NCBI GenBank assembly: GCA_947501265.1
Contig: CANMVY010000010.1
Location: 1-64,000 of the forward strand
DNA: 64,000 nucleotides
Direction of reading: 5' to 3'
DNA from: Bacteroidota bacterium
GTDB taxonomy: Bacteria; Bacteroidota; Bacteroidia; UBA7662; CANHCV01
This document shows positions 1-9,669 of this stretch, piece by piece. A model generated the notes under the pieces. That model had not been told where the DNA came from, did not search any database, and saw nothing but the letters and a program-made list of their open reading frames with translations. The position numbers were made by a program, and so were the translations under genes. Every line of letters begins with the position of its first letter. The stretch's first letter is position 1.

Positions 1-1160
1 AACCAAACATTTCCAACAGTCATTACGTTTTTGGCAGCTTTAAATCCACCAGTAATGGTAGAAAAACCGCGGGGAGATGCAGATCCACACGTATTCATTC
101 CTTCATTTCCAGCACTAAATACGTGCAAAACCTGAGGGTACATGTTTACAATCTGATCCATGGAATACGCTTCGATGTTGTAACCGGTATTGCAACCAGT
201 TCCGTAAGCCGTATTAGTAAGAATGGTATTATTTCCTTGGAAGTTAATTCCAGTATTCAACAATTGAAGATTGTTAGCTGCATCGTAATTGGTCATTCGG
301 GCGCGAGGAACGATTCCCATGTTGTAGGGATTGATGTTTCCTGCACCACCGATAACACCGGCCGACATGGTCGCATGGGAATTTTGGGCAGAACCGGTAA
401 AGGCATTGAAAACACGGCCTTTAAAATCGGGATGCATGGAAATTTCAGATAAATCACCGTTAGCGATTTCCACCCCATTGCCGTTTAAACGACGTTGAGA
501 GCGGTAAGCACCTAAAAGGACATTGGATCGAGTTGCAACTCGGGTAGAAAGATCTTCCATTTGAGCAGAACCTGAAACAAAATCCATGGCTTGAACGAAT
601 CCTTCATTGGCGAGGTCCATCAATTGAGCCATGGTTCCAATAACAGTGAAGGTATTTCCAGGAGTTTTATCGGCTTCGAACGTGAATCCTTTTTGTGCCA
701 ACTCCTCTTTAATTTCATTTTTATCAACTCCGTTGAAAAGTACAACGGTGCTTGCAGTCATGTTACCACGAGAAGCGTGAGCAGGAATGGAGCGATTCAA
801 GAATTCAGCACTTACTTTTTCCGATGCATAGAATTCACGTGTGCGAGTGATTCCGGCTTTAGCCAGTTGACTTGCACTCATGTTCTCTGGATAAGAAATG
901 AAGTACTGATTAGCGCGCAAGAAACCAAGAACTTTAACTCCTTGTTCCATCCAGCGCGCTTGAATAGCGGCTGTAGGCGCTTGTTGAACCGAACCTACAA
1001 CGTACACACGGCCCGCATGAGCGGATCCGTGTGCGTGTGTGGTTTGAACTTTTTCAGTGTCGTTTTGACGCTGAACCTGCTGGGTAGCGGCTTTTGCTGC
1101 TACTGTTGTGGCGGCTGCTGCGACGGCGGCCATCAACGCTTTTGTGTTTATTGTGTACAT
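1..1160 (-). CDS. S8 (subtilisin) family serine peptidase, N-terminal part (3' end outside window)
   Basis: The reading frame begins at ATG 1160 and runs without a stop to the left edge, giving about 386 residues. The N-terminus (MYTINTKALMAAVAAAATT) looks like a signal peptide. Subtilase landmarks appear in order: a weak Asp block (GVEIANGDLSEIS), the His block SHATMSAGVIGG, and the oxyanion-hole Asn block FSAGNEG near the window edge. The catalytic Ser block (GTSMAxP) would lie beyond the window. A long pro-region of about 200 residues precedes the Asp block. A TAnnTTTG box 22 bases upstream supports this start. It is probably an exported protease; a type IX sorting tail is likely but cannot be seen. 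Confidence 0.85.
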   Translation of the reverse strand, partial: MYTINTKALMAAVAAAATTVAAKAATQQVQRQNDTEKVQTTHAHGSAHAGRVYVVGSVQQAPTAAIQARWMEQGVKVLGFLRANQYFISYPENMSASQLAKAGITRTREFYASEKVSAEFLNRSIPAHASRGNMTASTVVLFNGVDKNEIKEELAQKGFTFEADKTPGNTFTVIGTMAQLMDLANEGFVQAMDFVSGSAQMEDLSTRVATRSNVLLGAYRSQRRLNGNGVEIANGDLSEISMHPDFKGRVFNAFTGSAQNSHATMSAGVIGGAGNINPYNMGIVPRARMTNYDAANNLQLLNTGINFQGNNTILTNTAYGTGCNTGYNIEAYSMDQIVNMYPQVLHVFSAGNEGMNTCGSASPRGFSTITGGFKAAKNVMTVGNVW

Positions 1161-1182
1161 AACTGCGACGTTTTGTTGATTC

Positions 1183-1190
1183 CAAAACTA
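1183..1190 (-). promoter_or_regulatory. Candidate Bacteroidota -7 box for the S8 peptidase gene
   Basis: The minus strand reads TAGTTTTG, an exact TAnnTTTG, 22 bases before ATG 1160. I could not find a convincing -33 TTG at ideal spacing, so the call rests on the -7 element and its position. Confidence 0.5.
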
Positions 1191-1284
1191 TGGCAGTATG
1201 TATTTTTTTATCACCAATTAAACACTGATGTGTCATGTAGTACCAATATCGTTTTTTAACTTTTTAATTGGCTTTTTTGTTGAT

Positions 1285-3186
1285 TTAATCCAAAAATCTT
1301 TCCCATTCAGCATAAGCCTCATCCCGCTGTTTGATGTACTCCTTCAAGCCGGCATTTAATTGGTTTAAAACCTCAAAATTGGGGTTATTTGCGTTTTCAA
1401 TTAATCCTTTTTCAGCCTCAGAAATGCGCTCTTCAAGTTCAAAAATAGTGCGTTCAATGCTCTCTTTCTTACTTGAAGATTGATTTGTGCTTTCCTTAAT
1501 CTTTTTATTTTTTTCGGATTTATCTGCCGAGTCAGTCACTTTACCCTTTTCAGAATCTCCTTCACTATTCTGAACATTCTTGGATTTTGTTGCCCAAAAC
1601 TCGGCTCCAAATAGCTCCTCAAACTCGGAATATCCGCCATCAAAAACCCTAATTTTTCCTCCGTCCAAATACCAAACTTTGTTCGACACTTCCCTCAAAA
1701 AATCACGATCGTGGCTAACAACCACATAGCTTCCATTGTACGCTTGCAAAGCATCTCCCAATTGTTCCACACTCGGAATATCGAGGTGGTTGGTTGGCTC
1801 ATCCAACATTAAAAAATTAGCGCCCTGCGCCATCACAATGGCCATGGCTACCCTGGCCCTTTCACCACCCGACAAAACACTAACTCGTTTATCAATATCG
1901 TCTCCACCAAATAAGAAGGCACCGAGCAAATTCCTCTTTTCTTGATCGCTGTACATGGTGCCTCGGGTTACCTCATCCCAAATCGTGTTTTTCGAATCCA
2001 AAACATCCAATTGATGCTGAGCATAAAACGAAAAACGAACATTGTGTCCCAAAATCGTCTCTCCATCGTAATCCATCCCACCGCTGATCACCTTCAGCAA
2101 CGTTGATTTACCCTGACCGTTCGGGCCAATTAGGGCAACTTTGTCTCCCCGTTCTAAAACAGCATCGGCCCCCGTGAAAATGATTTTTTCACCAAATGCC
2201 TTTTTCACTTCCTTCAAGCGCACCACTTCTTTTCCGGCCCTTTCAACAGCGACTGGCTTGAAAGCCAACGACTTGCTTGGGCCATCTTCCACCTCAATGC
2301 GATCCACTTTATCCAATAACTTGATGCGGCTTTGAACTGCTCTTGCTTTAGAAGCTTTGGAACGAAATCGCTCCACAAATCGCATTTGCTCTTTGAACCA
2401 CGCTTCCTGGTTTTTGGCCTGAGCCATTAACAATTCAAATCGCTCTGCCTTGGTAACCTCGTATTTGGTATAATTGCCCGAATAATCGGAAATGCGTTGC
2501 CGGTCCAATTCCCAAATCCGATTGCAAGATCCGTCTAAAAATGCTTTATCGTGGGAAACAATCATTACGGCTCCTTCGTAACGAGCAATGAATTGCTCTA
2601 GCCATTGAATAGCCGGTAAGTCCAAGTGGTTGGTAGGTTCATCGAGCATTAATAAATCTGGACGTTCCAACAAGCATTTGGCCAGCATGGCCCTCATTCT
2701 CCATCCACCGGAAAACAGGCGGTAGGTTTTTTCCATTTCCACATCGGTAAATCCCAATCCAACCAAGGTTTTCTTTACTTCACTTTCGATGCGGTAAGCA
2801 TCCAAGCGCTGCACCTCCTCTTGGAGGTAATACATGCGATCGGTTTCTTTCTCGGTAAAATCGGTTCCTTTGTTGTAAAGGGCATCCAATTCTAACAAAT
2901 AATCGTAAGCCGATCCAAAGGCTTGTGCCACCACTTCAAACAAAGAGCGATCGGATTCATAGGCCAATAGATCTTGGTTGAAGTAGCCAATTTTAAGGTT
3001 TTTTTGTTTAGAAACAACGCCTTTTGTAGGAGTTTGTTGGGCCGCTATGATGCGCAACAAGGTACTTTTTCCCATTCCGTTGCGGCCAACCAAGCCAATG
3101 CGGTCGCCTTGATTTACCCTTAAGGCAACTTCTTCAAATAAGGTTCTTCCTCCAAAATCGAGTCCGATCTGATCCAGTGATAACAT
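1285..3186 (-). CDS. ABC-F family ATPase (Uup/YdiF-like)
   Basis: This 633-residue protein has two ATP-binding cassettes and no membrane segment, the layout of the ABC-F family, which acts on ribosomes. Cassette 1 has Walker A GRNGMGKST (residues 34-42), signature FSGGW and Walker B MLDEPTNHLD. Cassette 2 has GPNGQGKST, LSGGERARVAM and a second LDEPTNHLD. An interdomain linker rich in charged residues follows cassette 1. The C-terminal 100 residues are Lys/Glu-rich and probably a coiled coil, as in Uup/YdiF. It is a monocistronic gene with its own TAnnTTTG box. Which ABC-F subgroup it belongs to, and whether it gives antibiotic protection, cannot be decided here. Confidence 0.93.
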   Translation of the reverse strand: MLSLDQIGLDFGGRTLFEEVALRVNQGDRIGLVGRNGMGKSTLLRIIAAQQTPTKGVVSKQKNLKIGYFNQDLLAYESDRSLFEVVAQAFGSAYDYLLELDALYNKGTDFTEKETDRMYYLQEEVQRLDAYRIESEVKKTLVGLGFTDVEMEKTYRLFSGGWRMRAMLAKCLLERPDLLMLDEPTNHLDLPAIQWLEQFIARYEGAVMIVSHDKAFLDGSCNRIWELDRQRISDYSGNYTKYEVTKAERFELLMAQAKNQEAWFKEQMRFVERFRSKASKARAVQSRIKLLDKVDRIEVEDGPSKSLAFKPVAVERAGKEVVRLKEVKKAFGEKIIFTGADAVLERGDKVALIGPNGQGKSTLLKVISGGMDYDGETILGHNVRFSFYAQHQLDVLDSKNTIWDEVTRGTMYSDQEKRNLLGAFLFGGDDIDKRVSVLSGGERARVAMAIVMAQGANFLMLDEPTNHLDIPSVEQLGDALQAYNGSYVVVSHDRDFLREVSNKVWYLDGGKIRVFDGGYSEFEELFGAEFWATKSKNVQNSEGDSEKGKVTDSADKSEKNKKIKESTNQSSSKKESIERTIFELEERISEAEKGLIENANNPNFEVLNQLNAGLKEYIKQRDEAYAEWERFLD

Positions 3187-3202
3187 AAGAAAAAAATGAT
3201 TG

Positions 3203-3210
3203 CAAAATTA
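3203..3210 (-). promoter_or_regulatory. Candidate -7 box for the ABC-F gene
   Basis: Minus-strand TAATTTTG matches TAnnTTTG and lies 16 bases before the ATG at 3186. Confidence 0.5.
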
Positions 3211-3228
3211 CTTCACCATCGATAGAAT

Positions 3229-3254
3229 AAAAATGAAAACCCTCCGATGGAGGG
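3229..3254 (-). terminator. Intrinsic terminator after the rimP-nusA-infB-biotin carrier operon
   Basis: On the minus strand CCCTCC-ATC-GGAGGG forms a 6-bp GC-rich stem with a 3-base loop, followed by a T-rich tract (TTTTCATTTTT). It lies about 50 bases downstream of the biotin carrier stop codon and upstream of the ABC-F promoter. Confidence 0.7.
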
Positions 3255-3301
3255 CTCTTATAACCTTTTTTGGAATTCAGGACAAACGGTTATGCCGCGA
3301 A

Positions 3302-3796
3302 TCAAACGAATTTGATCATGACCGAACCTTTTTCTACGGTTTGTCCTACCAAAACCTTGATTTCAGAAATGATTCCGTCTCCGGGGGATTTGATAAGGTT
3401 CTCCATTTTCATGGATTCCAAAACCAACAAAGGGTCGCCGGTTTTCACTTCTGCTCCATCTTCTGCCAAAACTTTTAAAACCAACCCCGGCATGGGCGAC
3501 TTCAATTCATTCAGTTTTTTTGCAGAGGACGAATCAAAACCCAGTTTTTCCAGCATTTGATCCAAATGATCTTGCAATTCAATGGGGTAAAGAACCTGAT
3601 TGATTTTCCAGAAGAATTGTTTTCCTTCTCGGTTCACCAACTCTGCACGATAGCCGTTGTTTCCCACAAGAATATGATAATGATTTCCTCCTAATGAAAC
3701 CACATCGGTTCCAACAGGTGTTCCATTCAGAAGAAATTGGTCATTTTCGCGGATGAGCGAAAAAACCTGACCTCCAAATTTTACTCGGTAACTCAT
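3302..3796 (-). CDS. Biotin/lipoyl attachment domain protein (biotin carboxyl carrier)
   Basis: The protein is 164 residues. The C-terminal ~75 residues form a biotinyl domain: a Pro-Met-Pro-Gly hinge ([11 protein letters not shown]), then the attachment motif ESMKMEN with the lysine that would be biotinylated, then [10 protein letters not shown]. Classical carriers have AMKM; Ser before MKM is a common variant in acyl-CoA or pyruvate carboxylase carriers. The N-terminal half resembles the linker/BT region of propionyl-CoA carboxylase alpha subunits. Its start overlaps the infB stop by 4 bases, so it is translationally coupled to infB. No biotin carboxylase or carboxyltransferase gene is in the window, so its enzyme partner is unknown. 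Confidence 0.85.
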   Translation of the reverse strand: MSYRVKFGGQVFSLIRENDQFLLNGTPVGTDVVSLGGNHYHILVGNNGYRAELVNREGKQFFWKINQVLYPIELQDHLDQMLEKLGFDSSSAKKLNELKSPMPGLVLKVLAEDGAEVKTGDPLLVLESMKMENLIKSPGDGIISEIKVLVGQTVEKGSVMIKFV

Positions 3797-6771
3797 GCCA
3801 ATTTGGTAGCTTTTTCAATGCGTTCGTAACCTTCTAAAATATCTCCAACTTTGATATCGTTGTAGTTTTTCACCTGAAGACCGCATTCGTAACCTGAAGC
3901 AACTTCTTTCACGTCGTCTTTGTAACGTTTCAAAGAATCCAATTCTCCCGAGTAAATAACGACACCGTCGCGCACGATACGGATTTTGGTATTTCGATGG
4001 ATTTTTCCATCCAATACCATACAACCGGCAACCGAGCCAACTTTGGTGATTTTGAAAACTTCACGAATTTCAACGTTGCAAACAATCTTCTCTTCGAAAG
4101 TTGGTGCCAACATGCCTTCCATTGCGCTCTTCACCTCTTCGATGGCATCGTAAATGATGGAGTAATTGCGGATATCGATTTCTTCGGTTTCGGCCAATTT
4201 GCGCGCTTGCGGGTAGGGACGAACTTGGAAACCAATGATGATCGCATCGGAAGCCGATGCCAAAAGAACATCGGATTCAGAGATTTGACCTACACCTTTA
4301 TAAATAACGGTAACACGTACTTGCTCTGTGCTCAATTTTTCGAGCGAATCAGCCAATGCTTCCGCAGATCCATCCACGTCGGCCTTGATGATCAACTTCA
4401 ATTCTTGGAAGTTACCGATGGCCAAACGACGACCGATTTCATCCAAAGTAATGTGTTTCTTAGTACGCATGCCCTGTTCGCGCAACAATTGATTGCGGCG
4501 AGTAGCAATTTCTTTTCCTTGCGCTTCGGTTTCAGGGATAAAGATTTTATCGCCCGCTGTAGGTGCTGCGGGGAAACCTAAGATTTGAACCGGAGTAGAG
4601 GGTCCTGCTTCTTTGATGCGAGAACCACGTTCGTTCATCAAGGCTTTTACCTTTCCGAAATGAGAACCAGCGAGAATAGGATCTCCAACGCGTAAAGTTC
4701 CTTTTTGAATAAGAACGGTGGTAATGATTCCTTTGCCTTTATCCAACATCGCTTCAATTACGGTTCCTGAAGCACGAATGGCAGGATCGGCTTTCAAATC
4801 CAATAGATCAGCTTCCAAAAGAATCTTCTCGAGCAACAACTCAACGTTCATTCCTTTTTTAGCAGAGATCTCTTGACATTGGAATTTTCCACCCCATTCT
4901 TCCACCAAAATATCCAATTGAGCCAATTGCTCGCGGATACGATCGGGATTGGCTTCTGGGCGATCCATTTTATTCAAAGCAAAGATGATGGGTACTCCGG
5001 CAGCTTGAGCGTGGGAGATGGCCTCTTTGGTTTGGGGCATGACCTGATCATCGGCAGAAATAACGATAACAACAATATCGGTTACTTGAGCTCCACGAGC
5101 ACGCATGGCGGTAAACGCTTCGTGACCTGGAGTATCCAAGAACGTGATTTCACGGCCATCAGGCAAGGTAACTTCGTATGCACCAATGTGCTGGGTAATT
5201 CCCCCGGCTTCACCTGCAATAACGTTGGCTTTACGGATGTAATCCAACAACGAGGTTTTACCGTGGTCAACGTGTCCCATGATGGTAACAATGGGCGGGC
5301 GGGAGACTTTATTTTCTTCAATTTCAACCTCTTCCAAATTGGGTTCATCGGATTCAGCTGATTGGAATTCGACTTGGTACCCAAATTCTTCGGCAACAAT
5401 GGTAATGGTTTCGGCATCCAAGCGTTGGTTGATGGACACCATCATTCCGAGCATGAATACTTTTGAAATCACTTCATTAACAGAGGCATCCATCAATTTT
5501 GCCAAATCGGAGGTGGTAAGGAATTCGGTTACTTTCAGGATTTTGTTTTCTCTTTCCTGATTTTCCATTTCCTGACGGAACTCCTCTGCAGCATCATCGC
5601 GTTTTTGACGACGCATTTTGGCGCGGTTATCGAATTTCGATTTTCCGCCAGCCATGCGCGCCATGGTAGCACGAATTTGATCTTGGATTTGCTTTTCGGT
5701 GAGTTCAACCGGTTGAGCCGGAGCTGCAGCGGGTTGATTGCGGTTGTTGTTTCCTTTGTAATTCGGGTTGCGGTTTCCGCCTTGGTAATTCGGGCGATTG
5801 CCACCTCCTGGTGTGAACGGACGATTACCCGTGGTGTTCTGAGTTCCTGTGGTATTCGTTCCAGGAGTTGTTGCAGTTCCTTCAGGTCCTGTTTTCTTCC
5901 TTTTACGCTTTTTCTTATCGTCGTTGGTTACCTGTCCGTTTGCCGTTGCAGACATCACGGGTTTTGGTTTTTTGGCGAACTGAGTCAAGTCAATTTTACC
6001 CATGATCACCGGTCCGGAAAGCCTATCGGCTTTGGCGCGAACCACGGCGTTTGGATCCACAACCTCCGGTGCATTGGCAACGAGTTCTGGCGTTTCAACT
6101 TTTGGAGTAACTGGAGCAACGGCTGCTGCCTCCACTTTAGGTGCTTCTGGTTCAGGAGTTGGTTCCACCTTTTTCTCCACTTGGGGAGCTGGAGCAGATT
6201 TTACTTCTTCAACCGGGGCAACAGGTGTAGGGGCCGGTGTAGGGTCCGGTGTAGGAGCTGGTGTAGGAGCCGGTTCGGGTTTTACTGCTTCAACAGGAGC
6301 TGCTTCAACAGGAGCTGGTGCAACAGGAGCTGGTTCTGGAGCTTCTTCTGCTTTTTCTACCTTTTTGCCAGACAAATCGATTTTCCCTAAAACTCTAGGG
6401 CCAGAAAGCGTGGGAGCTTTGGCTTCAATCTTTTCGTCTTCGGTTTTCCGTTTGATGGGTTCATTCAAATTTTTAATGAGAATGACTTCAGAATCGTCGG
6501 AAGCATCGGATTTAGAATCGTCATGAGCATCGGAGGAATTCGCTCCTTTGCGGTTACCGCCGATTTGAATTTTATCAGCTTGTTCCCGAAGCTCTTTTTC
6601 TTTCCCGTACTCTTTTCCGAGTGAACGGTACATATCGTTATCGATAGGGAAATTCGGATTACGCTCCACCGCATATCCCTTAGCAGTCAAAAATTCAACG
6701 ACTGATGACAAAGAGATGTTGAACTCTTTGGCGACTTTTGCGAGCTTGAGCGCTTTATTTTCGTCTGACAT
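3793..6771 (-). CDS. infB: Translation initiation factor IF-2
   Basis: This 992-residue GTPase brings initiator fMet-tRNA to the ribosome. Residues 7-60 are an IF2_N helical domain ([19 protein letters not shown]). Residues ~110-350 are a long low-complexity linker rich in Pro, Ala and Glu, then Asn and Gly. The G domain starts near residue 497 with [12 protein letters not shown], followed by DTPGHEAF and NKMD. The rest covers domains II-IV, ending in the fMet-tRNA-binding C2 domain. It is the third gene of rimP-nusA-infB, the usual order. The length is typical of Bacteroidota IF-2, which have extended linkers. Confidence 0.98.
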   Translation of the reverse strand: MSDENKALKLAKVAKEFNISLSSVVEFLTAKGYAVERNPNFPIDNDMYRSLGKEYGKEKELREQADKIQIGGNRKGANSSDAHDDSKSDASDDSEVILIKNLNEPIKRKTEDEKIEAKAPTLSGPRVLGKIDLSGKKVEKAEEAPEPAPVAPAPVEAAPVEAVKPEPAPTPAPTPDPTPAPTPVAPVEEVKSAPAPQVEKKVEPTPEPEAPKVEAAAVAPVTPKVETPELVANAPEVVDPNAVVRAKADRLSGPVIMGKIDLTQFAKKPKPVMSATANGQVTNDDKKKRKRKKTGPEGTATTPGTNTTGTQNTTGNRPFTPGGGNRPNYQGGNRNPNYKGNNNRNQPAAAPAQPVELTEKQIQDQIRATMARMAGGKSKFDNRAKMRRQKRDDAAEEFRQEMENQERENKILKVTEFLTTSDLAKLMDASVNEVISKVFMLGMMVSINQRLDAETITIVAEEFGYQVEFQSAESDEPNLEEVEIEENKVSRPPIVTIMGHVDHGKTSLLDYIRKANVIAGEAGGITQHIGAYEVTLPDGREITFLDTPGHEAFTAMRARGAQVTDIVVIVISADDQVMPQTKEAISHAQAAGVPIIFALNKMDRPEANPDRIREQLAQLDILVEEWGGKFQCQEISAKKGMNVELLLEKILLEADLLDLKADPAIRASGTVIEAMLDKGKGIITTVLIQKGTLRVGDPILAGSHFGKVKALMNERGSRIKEAGPSTPVQILGFPAAPTAGDKIFIPETEAQGKEIATRRNQLLREQGMRTKKHITLDEIGRRLAIGNFQELKLIIKADVDGSAEALADSLEKLSTEQVRVTVIYKGVGQISESDVLLASASDAIIIGFQVRPYPQARKLAETEEIDIRNYSIIYDAIEEVKSAMEGMLAPTFEEKIVCNVEIREVFKITKVGSVAGCMVLDGKIHRNTKIRIVRDGVVIYSGELDSLKRYKDDVKEVASGYECGLQVKNYNDIKVGDILEGYERIEKATKLA

Positions 6772-6808
6772 ACGTTTTCTTTTTGGATGTTGGGGGAAAT
6801 GGGGTTAA

Positions 6809-8047
6809 TTATTCGAATTCAGCTTTGATAATTCGATAGATTTCGGCTACGGTTTCTTCTTCGAGATCGGTACGTTTCACGATATCGGTGGGGTCGATGG
6901 CCAAAACGGATTTCGCGGTATCCAAACCGATATTTTTCAACTCATCGATGATCCATTCTTCGATTTCATCGGCAAATTCATCCAAATCGATGTCTTCATC
7001 TCCTCCATCGTTTTCACGGAATACGTCAATTTCGTAACCGGTTAGTTTCGCAGCAAGTTTGATGTTGTGTCCACCTTTACCAATAGCCAAAGAAACTTGG
7101 TCGGGTTTCAGGTAAACATCGGCTCTTTTTTGATTTTCATCCAAAGAGATGGATGAGATTTTAGCGGGCGAAAGTGCGCGAGTGATGTACAATTGGGTAT
7201 TGGTGGTGAATGGGATTACGTCAATGGATTCGTTTCGCAATTCGCGAACGATTCCGTGAATACGACTTCCTTTCATTCCCACGCAAGCGCCAACGGGATC
7301 GATACGATCGTCGTAACTTTCTACGGCCACTTTTGCTCTTTCTCCTGGTTCGCGAACGATATTTTTGATCACGATCAAACCGTCGAAAATTTCAGGAACT
7401 TCCAATTCGAGCAATTTGCCGAGGAAGGAGGGAGCAGTGCGCGAAACGATCACGCGCGGATTGTTGTTGAGCATTTCCACTTTCCACACGACCGCGCGAA
7501 CAGTTTCGCCTTTTTTGTAGAAATCGGAACGAATTTGCTCGGTTTTAGGAAGAATTAGTTCATTTCCTTCATCGTCCAACAACAACATTTCCTTTTTCCA
7601 TACCTGATAAACCTCACCGGAAATGATTTCTCCGATGCGGTCTTTGTATTTCTGATACAGATTATCTTTTTCAAGTTCGATGATTTTCTGAGCTAAAATC
7701 TGTTTTGCGGCTAAAATAGCACGACGTCCGAAATGCTCAATTTTCACTTCCTCGATGAGTTCTTCACCAATTTCAATGCTCTCGTCGATTTTGATGGCTT
7801 CTGTGTAAGGAATTTTATCCAAATCCCAAATGTCCTCGGAGTTATCGTCAACAACTTCACGATTCCGCCAAATTTCAATTTCTCCTTTTTCGGTATTGAC
7901 AATTAAGTCAAAGTTTTCATCGGTTCCGTATCGTTTTTTCAACATGGTACGGAATACTTCTTCCAGGATACGCATCATGGTGACGCGATCCATCATTTTA
8001 AACTCTTTAAATTCCGAAAACGAGCCAATCAATTCTTCGCTACGCAT
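6809..8047 (-). CDS. nusA: Transcription termination/antitermination factor NusA
   Basis: The 412-residue protein binds RNA polymerase and nascent RNA. An N-terminal domain (residues ~1-120) is followed by an S1 domain (~130-200; GEIISGEVYQVWK), and KH1 and KH2 domains marked by CVGMKGSRIHGI and AIGKGGHNIKLAAKLTGYEI. The C-terminus is acidic and short, without the duplicated acidic repeats of the E. coli protein, as is usual in this phylum. It lies between rimP and infB, in the standard operon. Confidence 0.97.
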   Translation of the reverse strand: MRSEELIGSFSEFKEFKMMDRVTMMRILEEVFRTMLKKRYGTDENFDLIVNTEKGEIEIWRNREVVDDNSEDIWDLDKIPYTEAIKIDESIEIGEELIEEVKIEHFGRRAILAAKQILAQKIIELEKDNLYQKYKDRIGEIISGEVYQVWKKEMLLLDDEGNELILPKTEQIRSDFYKKGETVRAVVWKVEMLNNNPRVIVSRTAPSFLGKLLELEVPEIFDGLIVIKNIVREPGERAKVAVESYDDRIDPVGACVGMKGSRIHGIVRELRNESIDVIPFTTNTQLYITRALSPAKISSISLDENQKRADVYLKPDQVSLAIGKGGHNIKLAAKLTGYEIDVFRENDGGDEDIDLDEFADEIEEWIIDELKNIGLDTAKSVLAIDPTDIVKRTDLEEETVAEIYRIIKAEFE

Positions 8048-8054
8048 GGCAATC

Positions 8055-8522
8055 TTATTTAAATGATACTTCTACTTTTACTTCTACGGGTTCCTGAAAA
8101 AGAAATTTCTGTTCGGTAATAACCTCCTTTTTCCCTTTTTCTTTGGTGGTGATTTCAAGGATGAAACCATCTTCATCAACCTGTTTGAGGTTTCCTTTGA
8201 TTTTTTCTTTGGAGGGCATGACTACGCACAAACTCCTTCCGATGTGTTTGTGGTACTGACGTCCAAAAGCCAGAGGTTCACTCACTCCTGGAGACGAAAC
8301 TTCCAAGGTATAAGCATGTTGAATGAGGTCATTCTCTTCTAGGAACACACCGGTTGCTCGTGAAAGCTTGGTGCATTGGTCGATGTTGATTCCTAAATCG
8401 CCATCCACCAAGATTCGAATAATTTTCTGATCGGCCGAAATGGCCAAGCGAACCAAAAAAAGATCGGTTTCCAACAATTGTTGTTGGATGTATGATTCTA
8501 GAACGTTATTTAACTCAGTCAT
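8055..8522 (-). CDS. rimP: Ribosome maturation factor RimP
   Basis: The protein is 155 residues from the ATG at 8522 (MTELNNVLESYI). It aids 30S subunit maturation. It shows the N-terminal alpha/beta domain (RILVDGDLGINIDQCTKLSR) and the SPGVSEPL motif that marks the family, then a C-terminal beta domain. The frame remains open upstream to 8582, but that extension reads through a 10-bp hairpin and past the likely promoter, so I place the start at 8522. First gene of rimP-nusA-infB. Confidence 0.93.
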   Translation of the reverse strand: MTELNNVLESYIQQQLLETDLFLVRLAISADQKIIRILVDGDLGINIDQCTKLSRATGVFLEENDLIQHAYTLEVSSPGVSEPLAFGRQYHKHIGRSLCVVMPSKEKIKGNLKQVDEDGFILEITTKEKGKKEVITEQKFLFQEPVEVKVEVSFK

Positions 8523-8525
8523 TTG

Positions 8526-8555
8526 AAAAAAAGAGGGGACATTCGGTCCCCTCTT
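8526..8555 (-). promoter_or_regulatory. Hairpin plus U-run in the rimP leader (attenuator or terminator)
   Basis: On the minus strand AAGAGGGGAC-CGAAT-GTCCCCTCTT forms a perfect 10-bp stem, followed directly by seven T. The rimP ATG comes 3 bases after the T-run. It could terminate the upstream polysaccharide operon (last stop at 8597). However, a TAnnTTTG box lies between that stop and the hairpin, so any rimP transcript from that box would carry the hairpin in its 5' leader. An attenuation role is inference. Confidence 0.75.
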
Positions 8556-8569
8556 CGTGTTTTCTAATG

Positions 8570-8577
8570 CAAAAGTA
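8570..8577 (-). promoter_or_regulatory. Candidate -7 box for the rimP operon
   Basis: Minus-strand TACTTTTG is an exact TAnnTTTG, 47 bases before the rimP ATG and just after the stop codon of the upstream epimerase gene. Transcription would start about 15 bases or less before the leader hairpin. Confidence 0.5.
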
Positions 8578-8596
8578 AGCAATTTTCGCGAAAATC

Positions 8597-9667
8597 CTAA
8601 GCCTTTTTTACATCAATTTTGTAATATTCGGTGTACCACTTTACGAATTGATCAATTCCTTCTTCAATTTTTACTTGAGGTTTGTAGTGAACAGATTCGA
8701 TTAATTCCGAAACATCGGCCCAAGTATTTGGAACATCACCGTCTTGAAGAGGCAGGTATTCAATCTTAGCTTCCATTCCCAAGTATTTTTCGATATTTGA
8801 AACATAATCCATCAACTGAACCGGAGAGTTGTGTCCGATGTTGTAAATGCGATAGGGGGCGGAACTGTGTGCAGGATTCGGATGTTGAGGATCCCAATTC
8901 GGATCAGATTGAGCTGGAGTATCGATCAAACGTTTGATGGATTCAACAATATCTCCTACGTAGGTAAAATCGCGACTCATGTCGCCATGATTGAAAATCT
9001 GAAATGTTTTTCCTTCAGTAATGGCCTTGGTAAACAAGAAAAGCGCCATATCTGGCCTACCCCAAGGTCCATAAACGGTAAAGAACCTTAGTCCAATGGT
9101 TGGAATGCCAAATAACTGGGAATAGGTATGCGCCATCATTTCATTGGCTTTCTTTGAAGCAGCATACAATGAAATAGGGTGGCTGGTTGATTGACTTTCT
9201 TTGAATGGAATGCTTTTGTTCAATCCGTAAACCGAACTAGAAGAAGCATAAATCAAATTTTTAACGGGGTATTTTCTTGCAGCTTCCAAAATGTTTAAGA
9301 ATCCTTGCACATTGGAAGAAACATAAACATCGGGATTGGTTAAGGAATACCGAACACCAGCTTGCGCGGCCAAATTAACAACAACATCGAAACGTTGCTG
9401 TTCAAAAAGGTCCATCATTTCTGCCTTATCTTCCAAATTCATTCGAATGAACTGGTAATTGGGATGTAGGCTGCTGGTTTGAATTCGATGAAACTCGGAC
9501 GCGATTTGGGGATTCAACCCGTGGAAAGCCAAACGGTCGTACTTCAATTGAACATCGTAGTAATCGTTGATGTTATCCAACCCAACGACTTCATGACCCA
9601 AATGAATTAATTTTTCGGCCAAATGAAACCCGATAAATCCGGCTGTTCCTGTAATTAAAATCTTCAT
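8597..9667 (-). CDS. NAD-dependent epimerase, probably UDP-glucuronate 4-epimerase
   Basis: A 356-residue extended short-chain dehydrogenase. The Rossmann motif GTAGFIGFHLAEKL opens the protein and the catalytic YAASK follows near residue 168, with an upstream Ser-rich SSSSVYG. The insert LKYDRLAFHG near residue 45 and the overall length resemble CapI/GAE UDP-glucuronate 4-epimerases, which give UDP-galacturonate. It is the last gene of the polysaccharide operon, 2 bases after the nucleotide-sugar dehydrogenase. Another UDP-sugar 4-epimerase activity is possible. Confidence 0.85.
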   Translation of the reverse strand: MKILITGTAGFIGFHLAEKLIHLGHEVVGLDNINDYYDVQLKYDRLAFHGLNPQIASEFHRIQTSSLHPNYQFIRMNLEDKAEMMDLFEQQRFDVVVNLAAQAGVRYSLTNPDVYVSSNVQGFLNILEAARKYPVKNLIYASSSSVYGLNKSIPFKESQSTSHPISLYAASKKANEMMAHTYSQLFGIPTIGLRFFTVYGPWGRPDMALFLFTKAITEGKTFQIFNHGDMSRDFTYVGDIVESIKRLIDTPAQSDPNWDPQHPNPAHSSAPYRIYNIGHNSPVQLMDYVSNIEKYLGMEAKIEYLPLQDGDVPNTWADVSELIESVHYKPQVKIEEGIDQFVKWYTEYYKIDVKKA

Positions 9668-9669
9668 AA

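Noticed and set aside
591-1259. 222-codon open frame on the plus strand
   Set aside because: It is antisense to the S8 peptidase, whose minus-strand frame contains SHATMSAGVIGG and FSAGNEG and a signal peptide. The plus-strand peptide is Cys/Val-rich with no domain.
5605-6526. Long plus-strand frames opposite infB, including a Cys/Arg-rich one of 261 codons
   Set aside because: They are antisense to the Pro/Ala/Glu-rich linker of IF-2, whose repeated codons keep other frames open.
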